Shown here: positions 34,924 to 44,309 of the stretch, one piece after another | Position numbering within the stretch: the stretch's first letter is position 1 | How the letters are laid out: the number at the start of each line of letters is the position of its first letter | Source of the DNA: Bacillus salipaludis | GTDB lineage: Bacteria; Bacillota; Bacilli; Bacillales_B; DSM-18226 | NCBI RefSeq assembly: GCF_004358205.1 | Contig: NZ_SMYO01000010.1 | Coordinates: 166,457 to 230,456 of the forward strand | Reading direction: 5' to 3' | DNA: 64,000 bases | Translations under genes and position numbers: made by a program | Notes under the pieces: model-generated | Database searches by the model: none | What the model saw: the letters and a program-made list of their open reading frames with translations, nothing else | What the model was told of the DNA's origin: nothing

Positions 34924-36303
34924 ATGAATAATACCATTTTTACTTTTAAAGATAATTCCCCAAAATACAAACAAATCTACGAGAAATTTAAATCATTTAT
35001 TGAACAAGGAGACATTTTGGCGAATGAGCAAATGCCCTCCATCCGGGGGCTTGCTGATTCCTTACATGTAAGCCGTAATACAACATTAATGGCATATGAA
35101 CAACTTGTTGCTGAAGGGTATATTCGTGGAGAGGGCCGAAAAGGGTATTTGGTAAATGAGTTAGAACCCCTAATATCTCAGGACGCATTAATCTCTCATA
35201 ATAAAAAGCAAACAGAGTCCAAGAAACCTCCGATAGTGAATTTCAGGGCAGATGCCGTTGATCAAACACATTTCCCACTGAAAATTTGGAGAAGAATTGC
35301 CAATCAAGTATTAACATCACAGGATAGTTTTCGATATGGAGAACCATTTGGGGAAATAACCTTGCGCGAACAAATCTCCACGTATTTATTCCAATCACGC
35401 GGAGTGAAAACAAATGCAAAAGCAATTATTATCGGAAGTAGTACCCAACAAATGCTTGTATACCTTGGACATATATTGAAGGATGAATTCCAGAGTATTA
35501 TAGTTGAAGACCCTGGTTACGATGGTGCAAGGGAAGCTTTTCAATTCCATCATTTTATGTTTGAAACTTTGCCAGTTTATGAAACAGGAACTGATCTTTC
35601 ACAATTAGAACAAACGAGGTCACAGTTAATCTATGTAACCCCCTCCCATCAAAGTCCAATAGGAGTCAGCATGTCCATTCAGCAAAGACAAATGCTTATA
35701 CATTGGGCTAACAAGATGCATGGATATATTATTGAAGATGATTATGATAGTGAATTTCGCTATACGCAACAACCATTTCCAGCACTTGCTTCCATGGATT
35801 CAAAAAAAGTCATTTACCTAGGGAATTTCTCAAAATCCTTTCTTCCAGGAATCCGTCTAAGTTATATGGTGCTACCAGAGGAACTTTTAAACCGTTATAA
35901 AAATCAATTTCTTCATTTCGAGAGTACCACTTCACTTCTTAGCCAGCTTACAATGGCTAAATTTATGGAGGAGGGAGAATGGAATCGCCATATTAAACGA
36001 ATGCGTCTTGTTTATAAGCGAAAAATGCAGTACTTAGTTTCAGAATTAAAGGAACATTTCAAACAAAATATATCCATTATTGGGGAGCAGTCTGGATTGT
36101 ACGTATTAGTTAAGGTACATCTAAATCGTTCAGAAGAATGGTTAATCGAGCGCGCTTCCATTTATGGGGTTAAAGTGTTTCCTACCTCCATCTATTTCAT
36201 AAAAAATCATTCCAATGAACCAATTATTAAACTTGGGTTCAGTAATCTTACCAATGATGAAATACAACTAGGAGTGAAGCTTTTAAAAGAAGCTTGGCTA
36301 TAA
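34924..36303 (+). CDS. MocR-family regulator (GntR HTH plus aminotransferase-like domain)
   Basis: 459 aa. An N-terminal GntR winged helix ('EQMPSIRGLADSLHVSRNTT', 'AYEQLVAEGYIRGEGRKGYL') is fused to a fold-type I PLP domain with 'VTPSHQSPIGVSMS', 'IIEDDYDSEFRY' and the PLP Lys in 'IYLGNFSKSFLPGIRLSYM'. MocR proteins use PLP adducts of amino compounds as effectors. It faces the LysE exporter gene divergently and likely controls it. ATG at 34924 follows AGAGGG. Confidence 0.92.
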   Translation: MNNTIFTFKDNSPKYKQIYEKFKSFIEQGDILANEQMPSIRGLADSLHVSRNTTLMAYEQLVAEGYIRGEGRKGYLVNELEPLISQDALISHNKKQTESKKPPIVNFRADAVDQTHFPLKIWRRIANQVLTSQDSFRYGEPFGEITLREQISTYLFQSRGVKTNAKAIIIGSSTQQMLVYLGHILKDEFQSIIVEDPGYDGAREAFQFHHFMFETLPVYETGTDLSQLEQTRSQLIYVTPSHQSPIGVSMSIQQRQMLIHWANKMHGYIIEDDYDSEFRYTQQPFPALASMDSKKVIYLGNFSKSFLPGIRLSYMVLPEELLNRYKNQFLHFESTTSLLSQLTMAKFMEEGEWNRHIKRMRLVYKRKMQYLVSELKEHFKQNISIIGEQSGLYVLVKVHLNRSEEWLIERASIYGVKVFPTSIYFIKNHSNEPIIKLGFSNLTNDEIQLGVKLLKEAWL

Positions 36304-36304
36304 A

Positions 36305-36348
36305 AACACCCCTCCGTCGTAAGTCGAGTCTAACGATTGAGGGGCGTT
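36305..36348 (+). terminator. Stem-loop after the MocR gene
   Basis: AAC-A-CCCCTC pairs with GAGGGG-C-GTT. The T tract is poor, so termination strength is uncertain. Confidence 0.6.
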
Positions 36349-36632
36349 CCAGTTATTTAATTAAATCGATCAACGCACAGCACTCAACATGCGTGGACTA
36401 TAATTGGCAATACAAATAGATGTTGGTGGGTTTACCATCTCTTTCACTAGAATGGACTATCTTAGCTATAGTTTTTCTGTAACAGCAAATAAATTTTCAT
36501 AGGGATAAAAACTATTTATTTTGAAGCATCTGTTAATGTTACGACTTCCTCTCTTTCCTGTAATTCAGAATAGTTTTAGTACCGACAAAGCCAATCAAAA
36601 AGTTGGATAAAAGGCAGCATGTAAAACAGTTA
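36349..36632. other. Intergenic region without recognised content
   Basis: About 285 bp (330 bp between genes). No promoter needed here for the flanking convergent genes, and no structure or coding sequence was recognised. Confidence 0.5.
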
Positions 36633-37595
36633 CTAATTTTGATTATCCATTAGTTTCTTAACTTCTTCCATGCAAGGCATGCTTAATATCGCACCTTTCC
36701 TTGTTGTAACAATTGCTCCAACTGCATTTCCAAATATAATAATTTCTTCCATATCATTCATATTTAAATCAGCAATAGATTTATTTTTTTCTAAATATTT
36801 ATATAAAACACCACTAAAGAAGCCATCACCCGCACCTGTTGTATCAACTGGATTCACTTTGAAGGATTTAAATTTCCCTACGTTCTCCCCTTTTCGATAA
36901 AAACAGCCTTCTGCTCCTAAAGTGACAAATATAAGTTCTGTGTTATACTGTTCAACGAGTTGTCTTGTTCCTTTTTCTAAATCTGCCTTTCCAGTAATGA
37001 ATTCCAACTCTTCCTCCGAAAGCTTTACGATGTTTGCATATTTAAATCCCTCTTTAATCATTTTCTTTGCATGCTCTAGATTCTTCCAAAGCAAAGCCCT
37101 TAAATTAGGATCATAGGAAACAACTTTCCCTTGTTCTTTTGCTACTTGGACTGTCTTTAGAGTGGTAGTGGCGGCTGGTTCATTAGTTAGAGAAAGAGAT
37201 CCAAAATGAAAAATTTTGGTTTGAGCTATAATATTTTCATTAATGTCATCCTCTGTTAACTTGGTATCCGCGCCGGGATTTCGATAAAAGCTGAATGAGC
37301 GGTCACCATTTTCATTTAAATGAACAAATGCCAGCGTAGTATTTGCATTTTGGGTAAAGGATAATCCTTTGCAGCATATGTTTGTATCTAATAAAACTTG
37401 CTTTAAATAATGTCCAAATTGATCATCTCCTACCTTACCAATGAAACAAGTCTTCTTGCCTAATTTGGTTAAGCCCGATAACACATTGGCCGGGGCACCA
37501 CCAGGATTTCTTTCAAAGACAACTTTACCAGGCTGAGAAGAGTTATAAGGAGTTAAATCAATTAATAACTCTCCAAGAGCTACTACATCATACAT
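36633..37595 (-). CDS. PfkB-family sugar kinase (fructokinase-like)
   Basis: 320 aa ribokinase-fold enzyme. N-terminal 'VALGELLIDLTPYN' and 'NPGGAPANVLSGLTKLG' resemble fructokinases. The ATP/anion-hole motif is 'NPVDTTGAGDGFFSGVLYKY', with the catalytic Asp in GAGD. It is the last gene after a ribose-type ABC transporter, so it should phosphorylate the incoming sugar. Fructose or a related ketose seems likelier than ribose, but this is a family-level inference. Confidence 0.9.
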   Translation of the reverse strand: MYDVVALGELLIDLTPYNSSQPGKVVFERNPGGAPANVLSGLTKLGKKTCFIGKVGDDQFGHYLKQVLLDTNICCKGLSFTQNANTTLAFVHLNENGDRSFSFYRNPGADTKLTEDDINENIIAQTKIFHFGSLSLTNEPAATTTLKTVQVAKEQGKVVSYDPNLRALLWKNLEHAKKMIKEGFKYANIVKLSEEELEFITGKADLEKGTRQLVEQYNTELIFVTLGAEGCFYRKGENVGKFKSFKVNPVDTTGAGDGFFSGVLYKYLEKNKSIADLNMNDMEEIIIFGNAVGAIVTTRKGAILSMPCMEEVKKLMDNQN

Positions 37596-37625
37596 TTGAA
37601 CCTCTCCTAAATTCTAGAATTTATT

Positions 37626-37651
37626 AAGCCAGAAGACTACTCTTCTGGCTT
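37626..37651. terminator. Stem-loop between permease and kinase genes
   Basis: AAGCCAGAAGA pairs exactly with TCTTCTGGCTT around CTAC. The T tract (TTTAT) is on the forward strand, whereas the operon runs in reverse. For the operon it is likely an RNA-stabilising or attenuating hairpin. Confidence 0.65.
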
Positions 37652-37670
37652 TTTATTTGGAAGTAACTAT

Positions 37671-38648
37671 TTAAGTTCTGCTTCGTAATCTATCAAGAAG
37701 CACGGCAATAACAATAACGATCCCTTTTACAACTTGTTGCCAGTAATATTCCACGTTAAGCAAAGTCATTCCATTCGTTAACACAGCCACAATCAAAACC
37801 CCAATGATTGTTTCTTGTATACGGCCACGTCCTCCTACAAAACTAGTACCACCTAGTACAACAGCTGCTATCGCATCTAGCTCAAATCCTATTCCTACCA
37901 TGGGCTGACCTGAGAACAATCGTCCTGCCATCACAACGCCACTAACACCGGCCAATAAGCCACTGATGGAATATACATTAATCAGGGTGCGATTAACTTT
38001 AATCCCTGTAAGATGGGCAGCTTCTTCATTACCGCCAATAGCATAAACATGTCGCCCGAACATCGTATACTTTAAAACGATTAACATAATAATATAAACA
38101 ATCGCCATCACATAGATAGGAGTAGGAATCCCCAGAATGTCACCTGCTCCAATAAACTTGAACTGCTTTGATGCCAAAACTACAGGATATCCTCCGGTTA
38201 TAACATAAGCCAACCCCCTCAGGTAGGTCATACTTCCAAGCGTCACGATAAAGGAAGGCAACTTAGGTACAGCTGTTAAAAATCCATTAATAGCCCCAGC
38301 AACATATCCTACAGCAACTCCTGCTAACATAGCGATAACTGGAGGAGTTCCGGCATTTGATAGTAATACAGATATAACACCGCTCAATGCAAGGGTTGAG
38401 CCTACCGATAAATCAATTCCTCCTGTTAATATAACTACAGTCATCCCAGCTGCCAGAATGGCAGTGATTGAACTCTGCTTTAGTACGTTTAAGATATTAC
38501 TTGAGTCCGTGAAATTCGGGGCAACAACAATCATAACTATGATTAATAAGGCAAGAATTATAACCATGCCCAGCTGATTAAAAATCTGTTTTGACCGTTT
38601 CTTGAATGAAACTACGGATGGACTTGACATTTGTAAGTTTGTATTCAT
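37671..38648 (-). CDS. Ribose-type sugar ABC transporter, permease (RbsC-like)
   Basis: 325 aa with about eight to ten hydrophobic segments. 'TGGIDLSVGSTLALSGVISV' and 'GGNEEAAHLTGIKVNRTLIN' are signature regions of the RbsC/AraH permeases, and 'AAVVLGGTSFVGGRGRIQET' lies near the end. Its ATG overlaps the stop of the ATPase gene by four bases (38645-38648). Confidence 0.94.
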   Translation of the reverse strand: MNTNLQMSSPSVVSFKKRSKQIFNQLGMVIILALLIIVMIVVAPNFTDSSNILNVLKQSSITAILAAGMTVVILTGGIDLSVGSTLALSGVISVLLSNAGTPPVIAMLAGVAVGYVAGAINGFLTAVPKLPSFIVTLGSMTYLRGLAYVITGGYPVVLASKQFKFIGAGDILGIPTPIYVMAIVYIIMLIVLKYTMFGRHVYAIGGNEEAAHLTGIKVNRTLINVYSISGLLAGVSGVVMAGRLFSGQPMVGIGFELDAIAAVVLGGTSFVGGRGRIQETIIGVLIVAVLTNGMTLLNVEYYWQQVVKGIVIVIAVLLDRLRSRT

Positions 38649-40207
38649 TGTTTAACCTCTCCTGTAGCATAGTACATAATTTTTTCTTGTGTAGCTTCAT
38701 CACGAGATAATTCAGCTCTGAGTTTCCCCTCGTGAATCACTAAAATCCGATCACTAACTCCTAATATTTCTGGTAATTCAGAAGAAATCATCAATACAGC
38801 AAGCCCTTGTTTTGCCAATTTACTTATGATTTTATGAATCTCGGTCTTTGCACCTATGTCTACACCACGGGTTGGTTCGTCAAGCAGCAGTATTTTAGGA
38901 CCAATAGATAACCATTTAGCAATAACAACCTTTTGTTGATTTCCTCCGCTAAGGCCCATAACATTTTGTTCCTTTGATGCCGTTCGTATTCCAAGTTCTT
39001 TAATATATCGATCCGCATCACGATTCATTTGCTTATACTGCAATAGTTTAAATTTACGATAGGTTGGCAATTGTGCCATCAGTATATTTTCTTTTACAGA
39101 TAAATTTGGTAATAACCCATATTCCTTCCTGCTCTCAGGAACATGAGCAATGCCAAGTTTTATTGCGTCAATAGGACTTTTTATATGAACCTGCTGGCCA
39201 TTCAAAATTATTTGGCCCTCAGACAGTTCGGATAGTCCAAAGATTGTTCTTACCAACTCAGTCCGTCCCGCACCGACAAGGCCTGCTAAGCCCACAATTT
39301 CACCAGGGTAAATTTTCAGCGATATCCCCTTTACAAACTTCTTATCAGAAACATTTTTTAACTCAAGGGCAGGTTTTTGTCCAGACCTAACAACACTTTC
39401 GGTTCTTTCTCTTACAAATAGTTCATTTAACTCTCTTCCTACCATAAGTTTTACTAGATTCTCGGGATTTGTATCCGAAATTGGTCCACTTGTCACCCAT
39501 TGACCGTCTCTAAGCACTGTAAAGCGATTTGAAATTTTAAAAATCTCATCCATTCGATGAGAGATATAAACAATAGCTACGCCTTTTCTTCTTAATTCTT
39601 CAATGATGCCAAAAAGCTTTTCTATTTCTTTATCTGTCAGAGATGCCGTCGGTTCATCCATAATTAAAATCTCAGAATTAAGTGATAAAGCACGAGCAAT
39701 TTCTACCATTTGTTGTTGGGCCACACTTAAGGTGGAAACATCCGCCCGAGGATCTAAGGAAGATCCTATGGATTTTAAAACTTGGGCTGCATTTTCATAA
39801 ATATCATTCCATTTTATTAAGCCCAGCCTATTTTTCTTAAATGTTGTCCCCATCATAATATTCTCACCAATGGACAAATTTGGTGAAAGGCTTATTTCTT
39901 GGTGAATAACACTGATCCCTTTATTTCTTGCTTCCATTGGATTATTCCAATGTACTTCTTGACTTTTATACTCAATCGTTCCTCCATCAGGCTGATACAC
40001 TCCAGCCATGATCTTCATTAAAGTAGATTTTCCTGCACCATTCTCCCCCATCAAGGCATGAACTTCCCCTTTATAGAGTTCGATATTAACGTTTTCCAAC
40101 ACCTTGACACCGGAAAATCTCTTCGAAACCGCCTTCATCCTAAGGATGGGTAACTGACTCTCTGGTAGATGACGATTTATGTGTTCTTGTAACTGAAATA
40201 CTGCCAT
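38645..40207 (-). CDS. Ribose-type sugar ABC transporter, double ATP-binding protein (RbsA-like)
   Basis: 520 aa, two ABC domains. The first has Walker A 'GENGAGKSTLMKI', signature 'LSVAQQQMVEIARAL' and Walker B 'ILIMDEPTASL'. The second has degenerate Walker A 'GLVGAGRTELVRTI', signature 'LSGGNQQKVVIAKWL' and 'ILLLDEPTRGVDIGAK'. This double structure is that of RbsA/MglA. ATG at 40207 follows GGGAGTG; an in-frame GTG nine bases earlier overlaps that site. Confidence 0.95.
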   Translation of the reverse strand: MAVFQLQEHINRHLPESQLPILRMKAVSKRFSGVKVLENVNIELYKGEVHALMGENGAGKSTLMKIMAGVYQPDGGTIEYKSQEVHWNNPMEARNKGISVIHQEISLSPNLSIGENIMMGTTFKKNRLGLIKWNDIYENAAQVLKSIGSSLDPRADVSTLSVAQQQMVEIARALSLNSEILIMDEPTASLTDKEIEKLFGIIEELRRKGVAIVYISHRMDEIFKISNRFTVLRDGQWVTSGPISDTNPENLVKLMVGRELNELFVRERTESVVRSGQKPALELKNVSDKKFVKGISLKIYPGEIVGLAGLVGAGRTELVRTIFGLSELSEGQIILNGQQVHIKSPIDAIKLGIAHVPESRKEYGLLPNLSVKENILMAQLPTYRKFKLLQYKQMNRDADRYIKELGIRTASKEQNVMGLSGGNQQKVVIAKWLSIGPKILLLDEPTRGVDIGAKTEIHKIISKLAKQGLAVLMISSELPEILGVSDRILVIHEGKLRAELSRDEATQEKIMYYATGEVKQ

Positions 40208-40254
40208 TAGTGTCACTCCCTTAGTCTCTTTTTAAGCCCTATTTTACTTGGATA

Positions 40255-40288
40255 AAAATATAGTGCACTTGAAAGAGCACCATATTTT
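40255..40288 (-). terminator. Intercistronic stem-loop after the sugar-binding protein gene
   Basis: AAAATAT-GTGC and GCAC-ATATTTT pair across one mismatch. Such hairpins after binding-protein genes usually stabilise the upstream message or reduce read-through. Confidence 0.6.
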
Positions 40289-40311
40289 ACTTTCACTAGA
40301 GGGAAAATTAA

Positions 40312-41280
40312 TTACCAGCCACTATAAGAAGCAATATTATCTTTAGTGATAAATTTAGTTGGAATAAGAACTTTTGAGTCAACTTTCTTTCCATCAATGA
40401 TTTTTAATGCTAAGGCAACGCCATCAAGAACCATTTGATTCGGGAATTGTGCTGAAGTACCAGCAATGCTTCCGCCTTTTTTCATAGCATTAATTGCAGA
40501 AGGCGCACCGTCGACACTTACGACAAAGAAATCATTTTGTCTACTAGCTTGTTGTTGAGCAATTTGTACTCCAACAGCCTCTTCATCATTTATTGTAAAT
40601 ACTGCATCGATTTTCTTGTTTGCTGTTAGTATACCTTCCATTACGGTAAGACCCTTTTCACGATTACCCTCACCATTTTGTTTAGCAACAACCTTGATAT
40701 CTGGATATTTTTTAATTACTTCGTTAAAGCCTTTAATTCGGTCTGTCACTGCAGAAACAGGAGGTCCGTCAATAATAACAATATTACCTTTTCCATTAAG
40801 TTTCTTTACAAGGTACTCGGCGGCTAATTTACCTGCTTGGACGTTATCAGACATAACTACTGTGTTAATGCCGCCTTCTGCAAATCCATCAAGAGCAACA
40901 ACAGGAATACCGGCTGCTTTTGCCTCACTAATTGCACCGGCAATACCAGCAGAATCAAATGGGCATAATAATATTAAATCAACTTTTTTTGTGATAAAGT
41001 CTTCTATTTGTGCAGTTTGTTTAGCAAGATCTTGATCCGCACTTACAGTCGTTACATCAGCATTATACTTAGAAGCAACTTCTTGAGCCCCTTTAGACAT
41101 CGCTACAAAGTATGGATTACTTAAATTTGGAACTGTTAACCCAATCTTTAGCTTTTTTTCAGTATTAGACTTGTCATTTGCTTTACCTGTATTAGAAGCG
41201 CTTTCATTATTGCTGCATGCACCTAAAAAGCATAAAGTTAAAATTAATAATACTATGTTAAAAATTTTAAAGTTTTTCAT
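40312..41280 (-). CDS. Ribose-type sugar-binding lipoprotein (RbsB-like)
   Basis: 322 aa. The signal peptide is 'IFNIVLLILTLCFLGACSNN' with a lipobox Cys. The mature part has a periplasmic-binding fold: 'IGLTVPNLSNPYFVAMSKGA', 'LCPFDSAGIAGAISEAKAAG', 'VVALDGFAEGG'. It captures a pentose or hexose. It is the first gene of the transporter operon. AGGAGG lies 11 bases before the ATG. Confidence 0.94.
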   Translation of the reverse strand: MKNFKIFNIVLLILTLCFLGACSNNESASNTGKANDKSNTEKKLKIGLTVPNLSNPYFVAMSKGAQEVASKYNADVTTVSADQDLAKQTAQIEDFITKKVDLILLCPFDSAGIAGAISEAKAAGIPVVALDGFAEGGINTVVMSDNVQAGKLAAEYLVKKLNGKGNIVIIDGPPVSAVTDRIKGFNEVIKKYPDIKVVAKQNGEGNREKGLTVMEGILTANKKIDAVFTINDEEAVGVQIAQQQASRQNDFFVVSVDGAPSAINAMKKGGSIAGTSAQFPNQMVLDGVALALKIIDGKKVDSKVLIPTKFITKDNIASYSGW

Positions 41281-41374
41281 GGTTTGTAATTCCTCCTAAA
41301 TATAGTTTTGTTAAAGTAATAGACACTTCTAGCAAAACACAATCCTTTTAAAAAAATCTGTAATACAGTAATAT

Positions 41375-41415
41375 AAAAATGAGTGCTAAAATTAGTATTA
41401 ATTTTAGATATACTC
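41375..41415 (-). terminator. Terminator upstream of the sugar-binding protein gene
   Basis: GAGT-CTAAAATTA pairs with TAATTTTAG-ACTC around ATAC, then ATTTTTAT on the reverse strand. It would end a short leader transcript about 95 bp before the sugar-binding protein gene. Confidence 0.7.
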
Positions 41416-41421
41416 ATGCAG

Positions 41422-41482
41422 GGTTATGATTTTGGGCTTTTTTCCATTTGGTCGTGGTTGCCCTGAATCGTAACCTTTTTTT
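41422..41482 (+). terminator. Forward-strand terminator-like stem inside the leader
   Basis: GGTTA-GAT-GGGC pairs with GCCC-ATC-TAACC (41422-41475), then seven T on the forward strand. It is antisense to the 3' part of the small frame at 41424-41552. No forward promoter was identified with confidence. Confidence 0.55.
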
Positions 41483-41552
41483 GTGATTCTTCATTTTTCT
41501 CCCTCAAAGAACAAGTTATTAAAACGATTATAATCTCTTCTATTATTTTCAC
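41424..41552 (-). CDS. Possible 42-residue hydrophobic peptide in the sugar operon leader
   Basis: Starting at GTG: 'MKIIEEIIIVLITCSLREKN', then a polar tail 'EESQKKVTIQGNHDQMEKSP'. A perfect AGGAGGTGA site exists, but 14-16 bases upstream, longer than ideal. It has one short hydrophobic helix and a charged tail, like type I toxin or leader peptides. It is bounded by terminators on both strands. It could be chance; the family is not recognised. Confidence 0.35.
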   Translation of the reverse strand: MKIIEEIIIVLITCSLREKNEESQKKVTIQGNHDQMEKSPKS

Positions 41553-41593
41553 AACTCTGTAAGCATCACCTCCTAAAAATGATGTGGATACTT

Positions 41594-41609
41594 TTTAAAA
41601 CGTTTTCAT
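41594..41609 (-). promoter_or_regulatory. Catabolite-responsive element (cre)
   Basis: On the reverse strand ATGAAAACGTTTTAAA fits the cre consensus WTGNAANCGNWNNCW with one deviation. It lies upstream of the sugar transporter operon, so CcpA repression is expected. Confidence 0.65.
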
Positions 41610-41668
41610 TTAAACGCCTTCGCTTTTTGCTTTTATCTGATATTAGATCCTTACCTATCGAGGAAAAG

Positions 41669-42430
41669 TCAGACTACGCGAACAGAAATTCCTGATTCCT
41701 CAATGCGGTTAAGTAAGGTCTTTTGTGCAGCACTATCGGTTATTAAATAATTTATCTCATGAATATCCGCAAACTTCGCAAAGCTTACTTGTCCTATTTT
41801 GGTATGATCAGTAATGAGAATAACCTTTTCCGCACAATCAATCATCTTCTTTTTCGTTGATGCCTCAATTAAATTTGGGGTGGTTAAGCCATTTTCTACA
41901 TCAACGCCATTCGTAGCAATAAACGATTTGTCTACACAAATTTGATTAAAGCTCATTTCAGCCAAAGGACCTACCAACGCTAATGTTTCTGAACGCAGAG
42001 AACCACCACATAATAAGACTTCAATTCCAGATACATCCTTTAATTCGTTGGCACATAATATTGAATTGGTAACTACCTGTAAGCTCGAAAAGTTTCTTAG
42101 TTCTTGAGCAAGATAATAAGTTGTCGTACCAGAATCGAGCAAGATACTTTCTCCGTTCTTAATAAGCTTAGCCGCTTCCTTCGCAATAGCCCTTTTCTCT
42201 TTTTGAAACTGCACTTCTTTATCAATGTAAGTCGGTTCGAAGGTCACACTTTTAAAAAAGACTGCCCCACCATGCGTTCTTTTTAACAATTGTGCTTCCT
42301 CTAGTTCCTTTAAGTCCCTACGAATTGTTGATTCAGACAAGTGGAAGTGTTGACTTAATTCTTGTACATCCACTCTAGCATTCTTGTTTAGTAACTCTAA
42401 TATGGCCGACTTTCTTTCTATACCGTACAC
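41669..42430 (-). CDS. DeoR/GlpR-family transcriptional regulator
   Basis: 253 aa. The HTH is 'RVDVQELSQHFHLSESTIRR' plus 'DLKELEEAQLLKRTHGGAVF'. The sugar-phosphate sensor domain has 'SILLDSGTTTYYLAQEL' and 'LVGPLAEMSF'. GTG at 42430 follows GGAGGG by 10 bases. It is upstream of and codirectional with the sugar ABC/kinase operon and likely controls it, responding to a sugar phosphate. Two repeats in its own promoter may be its operators. Confidence 0.92.
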   Translation of the reverse strand: MYGIERKSAILELLNKNARVDVQELSQHFHLSESTIRRDLKELEEAQLLKRTHGGAVFFKSVTFEPTYIDKEVQFQKEKRAIAKEAAKLIKNGESILLDSGTTTYYLAQELRNFSSLQVVTNSILCANELKDVSGIEVLLCGGSLRSETLALVGPLAEMSFNQICVDKSFIATNGVDVENGLTTPNLIEASTKKKMIDCAEKVILITDHTKIGQVSFAKFADIHEINYLITDSAAQKTLLNRIEESGISVRVV

Positions 42431-42479
42431 AGAATCGTTTCCCTCCAATTCATTTGAAATGGGACACTTGACCGTTTTT

Positions 42480-42522
42480 TGCTCATTTTTGAGTGAATTT
42501 GATTTTTTATGCTCGCTTTTGA
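42480..42522. promoter_or_regulatory. Direct repeats TGCTCRYTTTTGA upstream of the DeoR gene
   Basis: TGCTCATTTTTGA (42480-42492) and TGCTCGCTTTTGA (42510-42522) repeat with a 30-bp period, about 50 bp upstream of the start. They are likely autoregulatory sites. No further copy was found before the sugar operon. Confidence 0.5.
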
Positions 42523-42789
42523 TTATATGTGTTATTTTACCAACTTACAATATGAATTTCATAATAATTGTGAAAATTTTAAAATTAATAAAATAAAAAA
42601 ACTATTGTTTTTCGAAGATTAGAATACGTTAGACTATACTTATTATTTATTAGGGGAACACTTTGACTAAGTAAAACTTAGAAGTAAACACAAGTAAGTG
42701 CTTCGAATGTTATTGATTTGAGAGAAATAAAAGTAGTAGTTTTGAAAAGGAAAAATTGAAGTATAAATTCAAAAATAAAACTAAATGGG
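42523..42789. other. Remainder of the gap upstream of the DeoR gene
   Basis: A/T-rich. It is expected to hold the DeoR promoter, but no convincing hexamer pair was found. No coding sequence was recognised. Confidence 0.5.
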
Positions 42790-42828
42790 AAAAAGGAGTT
42801 TCTCCATTTAGGGAGTAACTCCTTTTTT
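42790..42828 (-). terminator. Terminator after rlmD (bidirectional)
   Basis: AAAAAGGAGTT pairs exactly with AACTCCTTTTT around a 16-nt loop. Confidence 0.85.
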
Positions 42829-42855
42829 GTGGTCCCAAAATTGAATAGAAGCAGC

Positions 42856-44253
42856 TTACTTGGTTCCTGCTTCTTCTTTTAAAATCATAGCCAAGACGCA
42901 TTCGACATGCGCCGTATGCGGAAACATATCTACCGGCTGAATATATTTAACTTCGTATTTAGCACTTAATGTGTTAATATCCTTCGCCAATGTCGACGGA
43001 TTACAGGAAACATAAATCAGCTTTTCCGGTTTCACGTGCAAAATCATTTGCAGCAATTGGTTATCAAGGCCAGTCCTTGGCGGATCCACAACCATAACTT
43101 CCGGCTTCCACCCTTTTTTGACCCACTTCGGCAACACTTCTTCTGCTTTACCAGGTACATACTTTGTATTCGTGAATCCGTGGCGTTTGGCATTTTTCTT
43201 TGCATCCTCAATCGATTCCGGAATCACATCCATCCCGCGAATTTCCTTAGCTTGATCCGCCAGCCATAACCCAATTGTACCCACGCCGCAATAGGCATCG
43301 ACTACTTTTTCCGTACCCGTAAGTCCCGCAGCCTTCTTCACTTCATTATAAAGCTTAACAGTTTGTGTTGGATTCAATTGAAAAAATGTTCTCGCTGATA
43401 ATTCGAACTGCAGGTCCCCCAATGTTTCTTGGATGACTTCACTGCCGGCTAACGAAACCGTCTCTTCACCAAAAATGAGGGAGGTTTTCTGGCCGTTAAT
43501 GTTTTGCACAATCGACTTCACATTCGGGAGCTTTTTTTGGATTTCCGATATGATAAGCTCCTGTTTAGGAAGTTCCTTTTGTGAAGTGATTAATACAATT
43601 TGGATTTCCCCTGACTGCACACCAACACGCGTGACAATCGTTCGGACGATTCCTTTACGAGATTTTTCATTATAAATTGGAATCTTTAAATCCTCTAAAA
43701 TTCGTTTCACCTGCGCTGTGGCTTCATTTGTTTGTGAATGCTGGACAGCACATTGGTCAATATCAATTAACTGGTGAGAGTTTAAGCCATATAATCCGGC
43801 AAGGACCTTTCCATCTCTCTGCCCCACTTGGAAACTGCTTTTGTTCCGGTATCCCCACGGATCTTCCATGCCGATTGTTTCACGGATGTCCAATTTGTTT
43901 ACGTCCAGTTTTGTATGGCGTTCAAGCGATTGAATGACAATATCGCGTTTTTCTTTAAGTTGTTGGTCATATCCTAAATGCTGAAGCTGGCAGCCGCCGC
44001 ATTGATCATATACTGGGCAGAGTGGTTGAACACGATGCGGTGATTTAATGCGGATTTTTTTAATTTTTGCTTCGGCAAATTTCGGATTAATTTTTGTGGC
44101 CTCAACAACTACCTCTTCTCCTGGCAGCGCCCCCGGTACAAAAACTACCTGTTTTTTAAAATAACCGACACCTTCTCCATTGATGCCCAGCCGTTTAATG
44201 GTTAGCGGGAAGGTTTGACTTACTTGTATTTTAATGTTTTGATCTGTTTTCAT
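42856..44253 (-). CDS. rlmD: 23S rRNA (uracil-5-)-methyltransferase RlmD/RlmCD type
   Basis: 465 aa. It has an N-terminal TRAM domain ('[20 protein letters not shown]'), an iron-sulfur cluster set (C79, C85, C88 in '[10 protein letters not shown]', and a later Cys in 'IDQCAVQ'), the SAM site '[17 protein letters not shown]', and the catalytic Cys in '[12 protein letters not shown]'. It methylates U1939 (and in Bacillus also U747) of 23S rRNA. It is monocistronic with its own terminator. The B. subtilis equivalent is YfjO. Confidence 0.95.
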   Translation of the reverse strand: MKTDQNIKIQVSQTFPLTIKRLGINGEGVGYFKKQVVFVPGALPGEEVVVEATKINPKFAEAKIKKIRIKSPHRVQPLCPVYDQCGGCQLQHLGYDQQLKEKRDIVIQSLERHTKLDVNKLDIRETIGMEDPWGYRNKSSFQVGQRDGKVLAGLYGLNSHQLIDIDQCAVQHSQTNEATAQVKRILEDLKIPIYNEKSRKGIVRTIVTRVGVQSGEIQIVLITSQKELPKQELIISEIQKKLPNVKSIVQNINGQKTSLIFGEETVSLAGSEVIQETLGDLQFELSARTFFQLNPTQTVKLYNEVKKAAGLTGTEKVVDAYCGVGTIGLWLADQAKEIRGMDVIPESIEDAKKNAKRHGFTNTKYVPGKAEEVLPKWVKKGWKPEVMVVDPPRTGLDNQLLQMILHVKPEKLIYVSCNPSTLAKDINTLSAKYEVKYIQPVDMFPHTAHVECVLAMILKEEAGTK

Positions 44254-44309
44254 GTTTTTTCACGATTCCATCCATTTTTATTTTCATCGTATTATAGCAT
44301 GTTTCCAGA

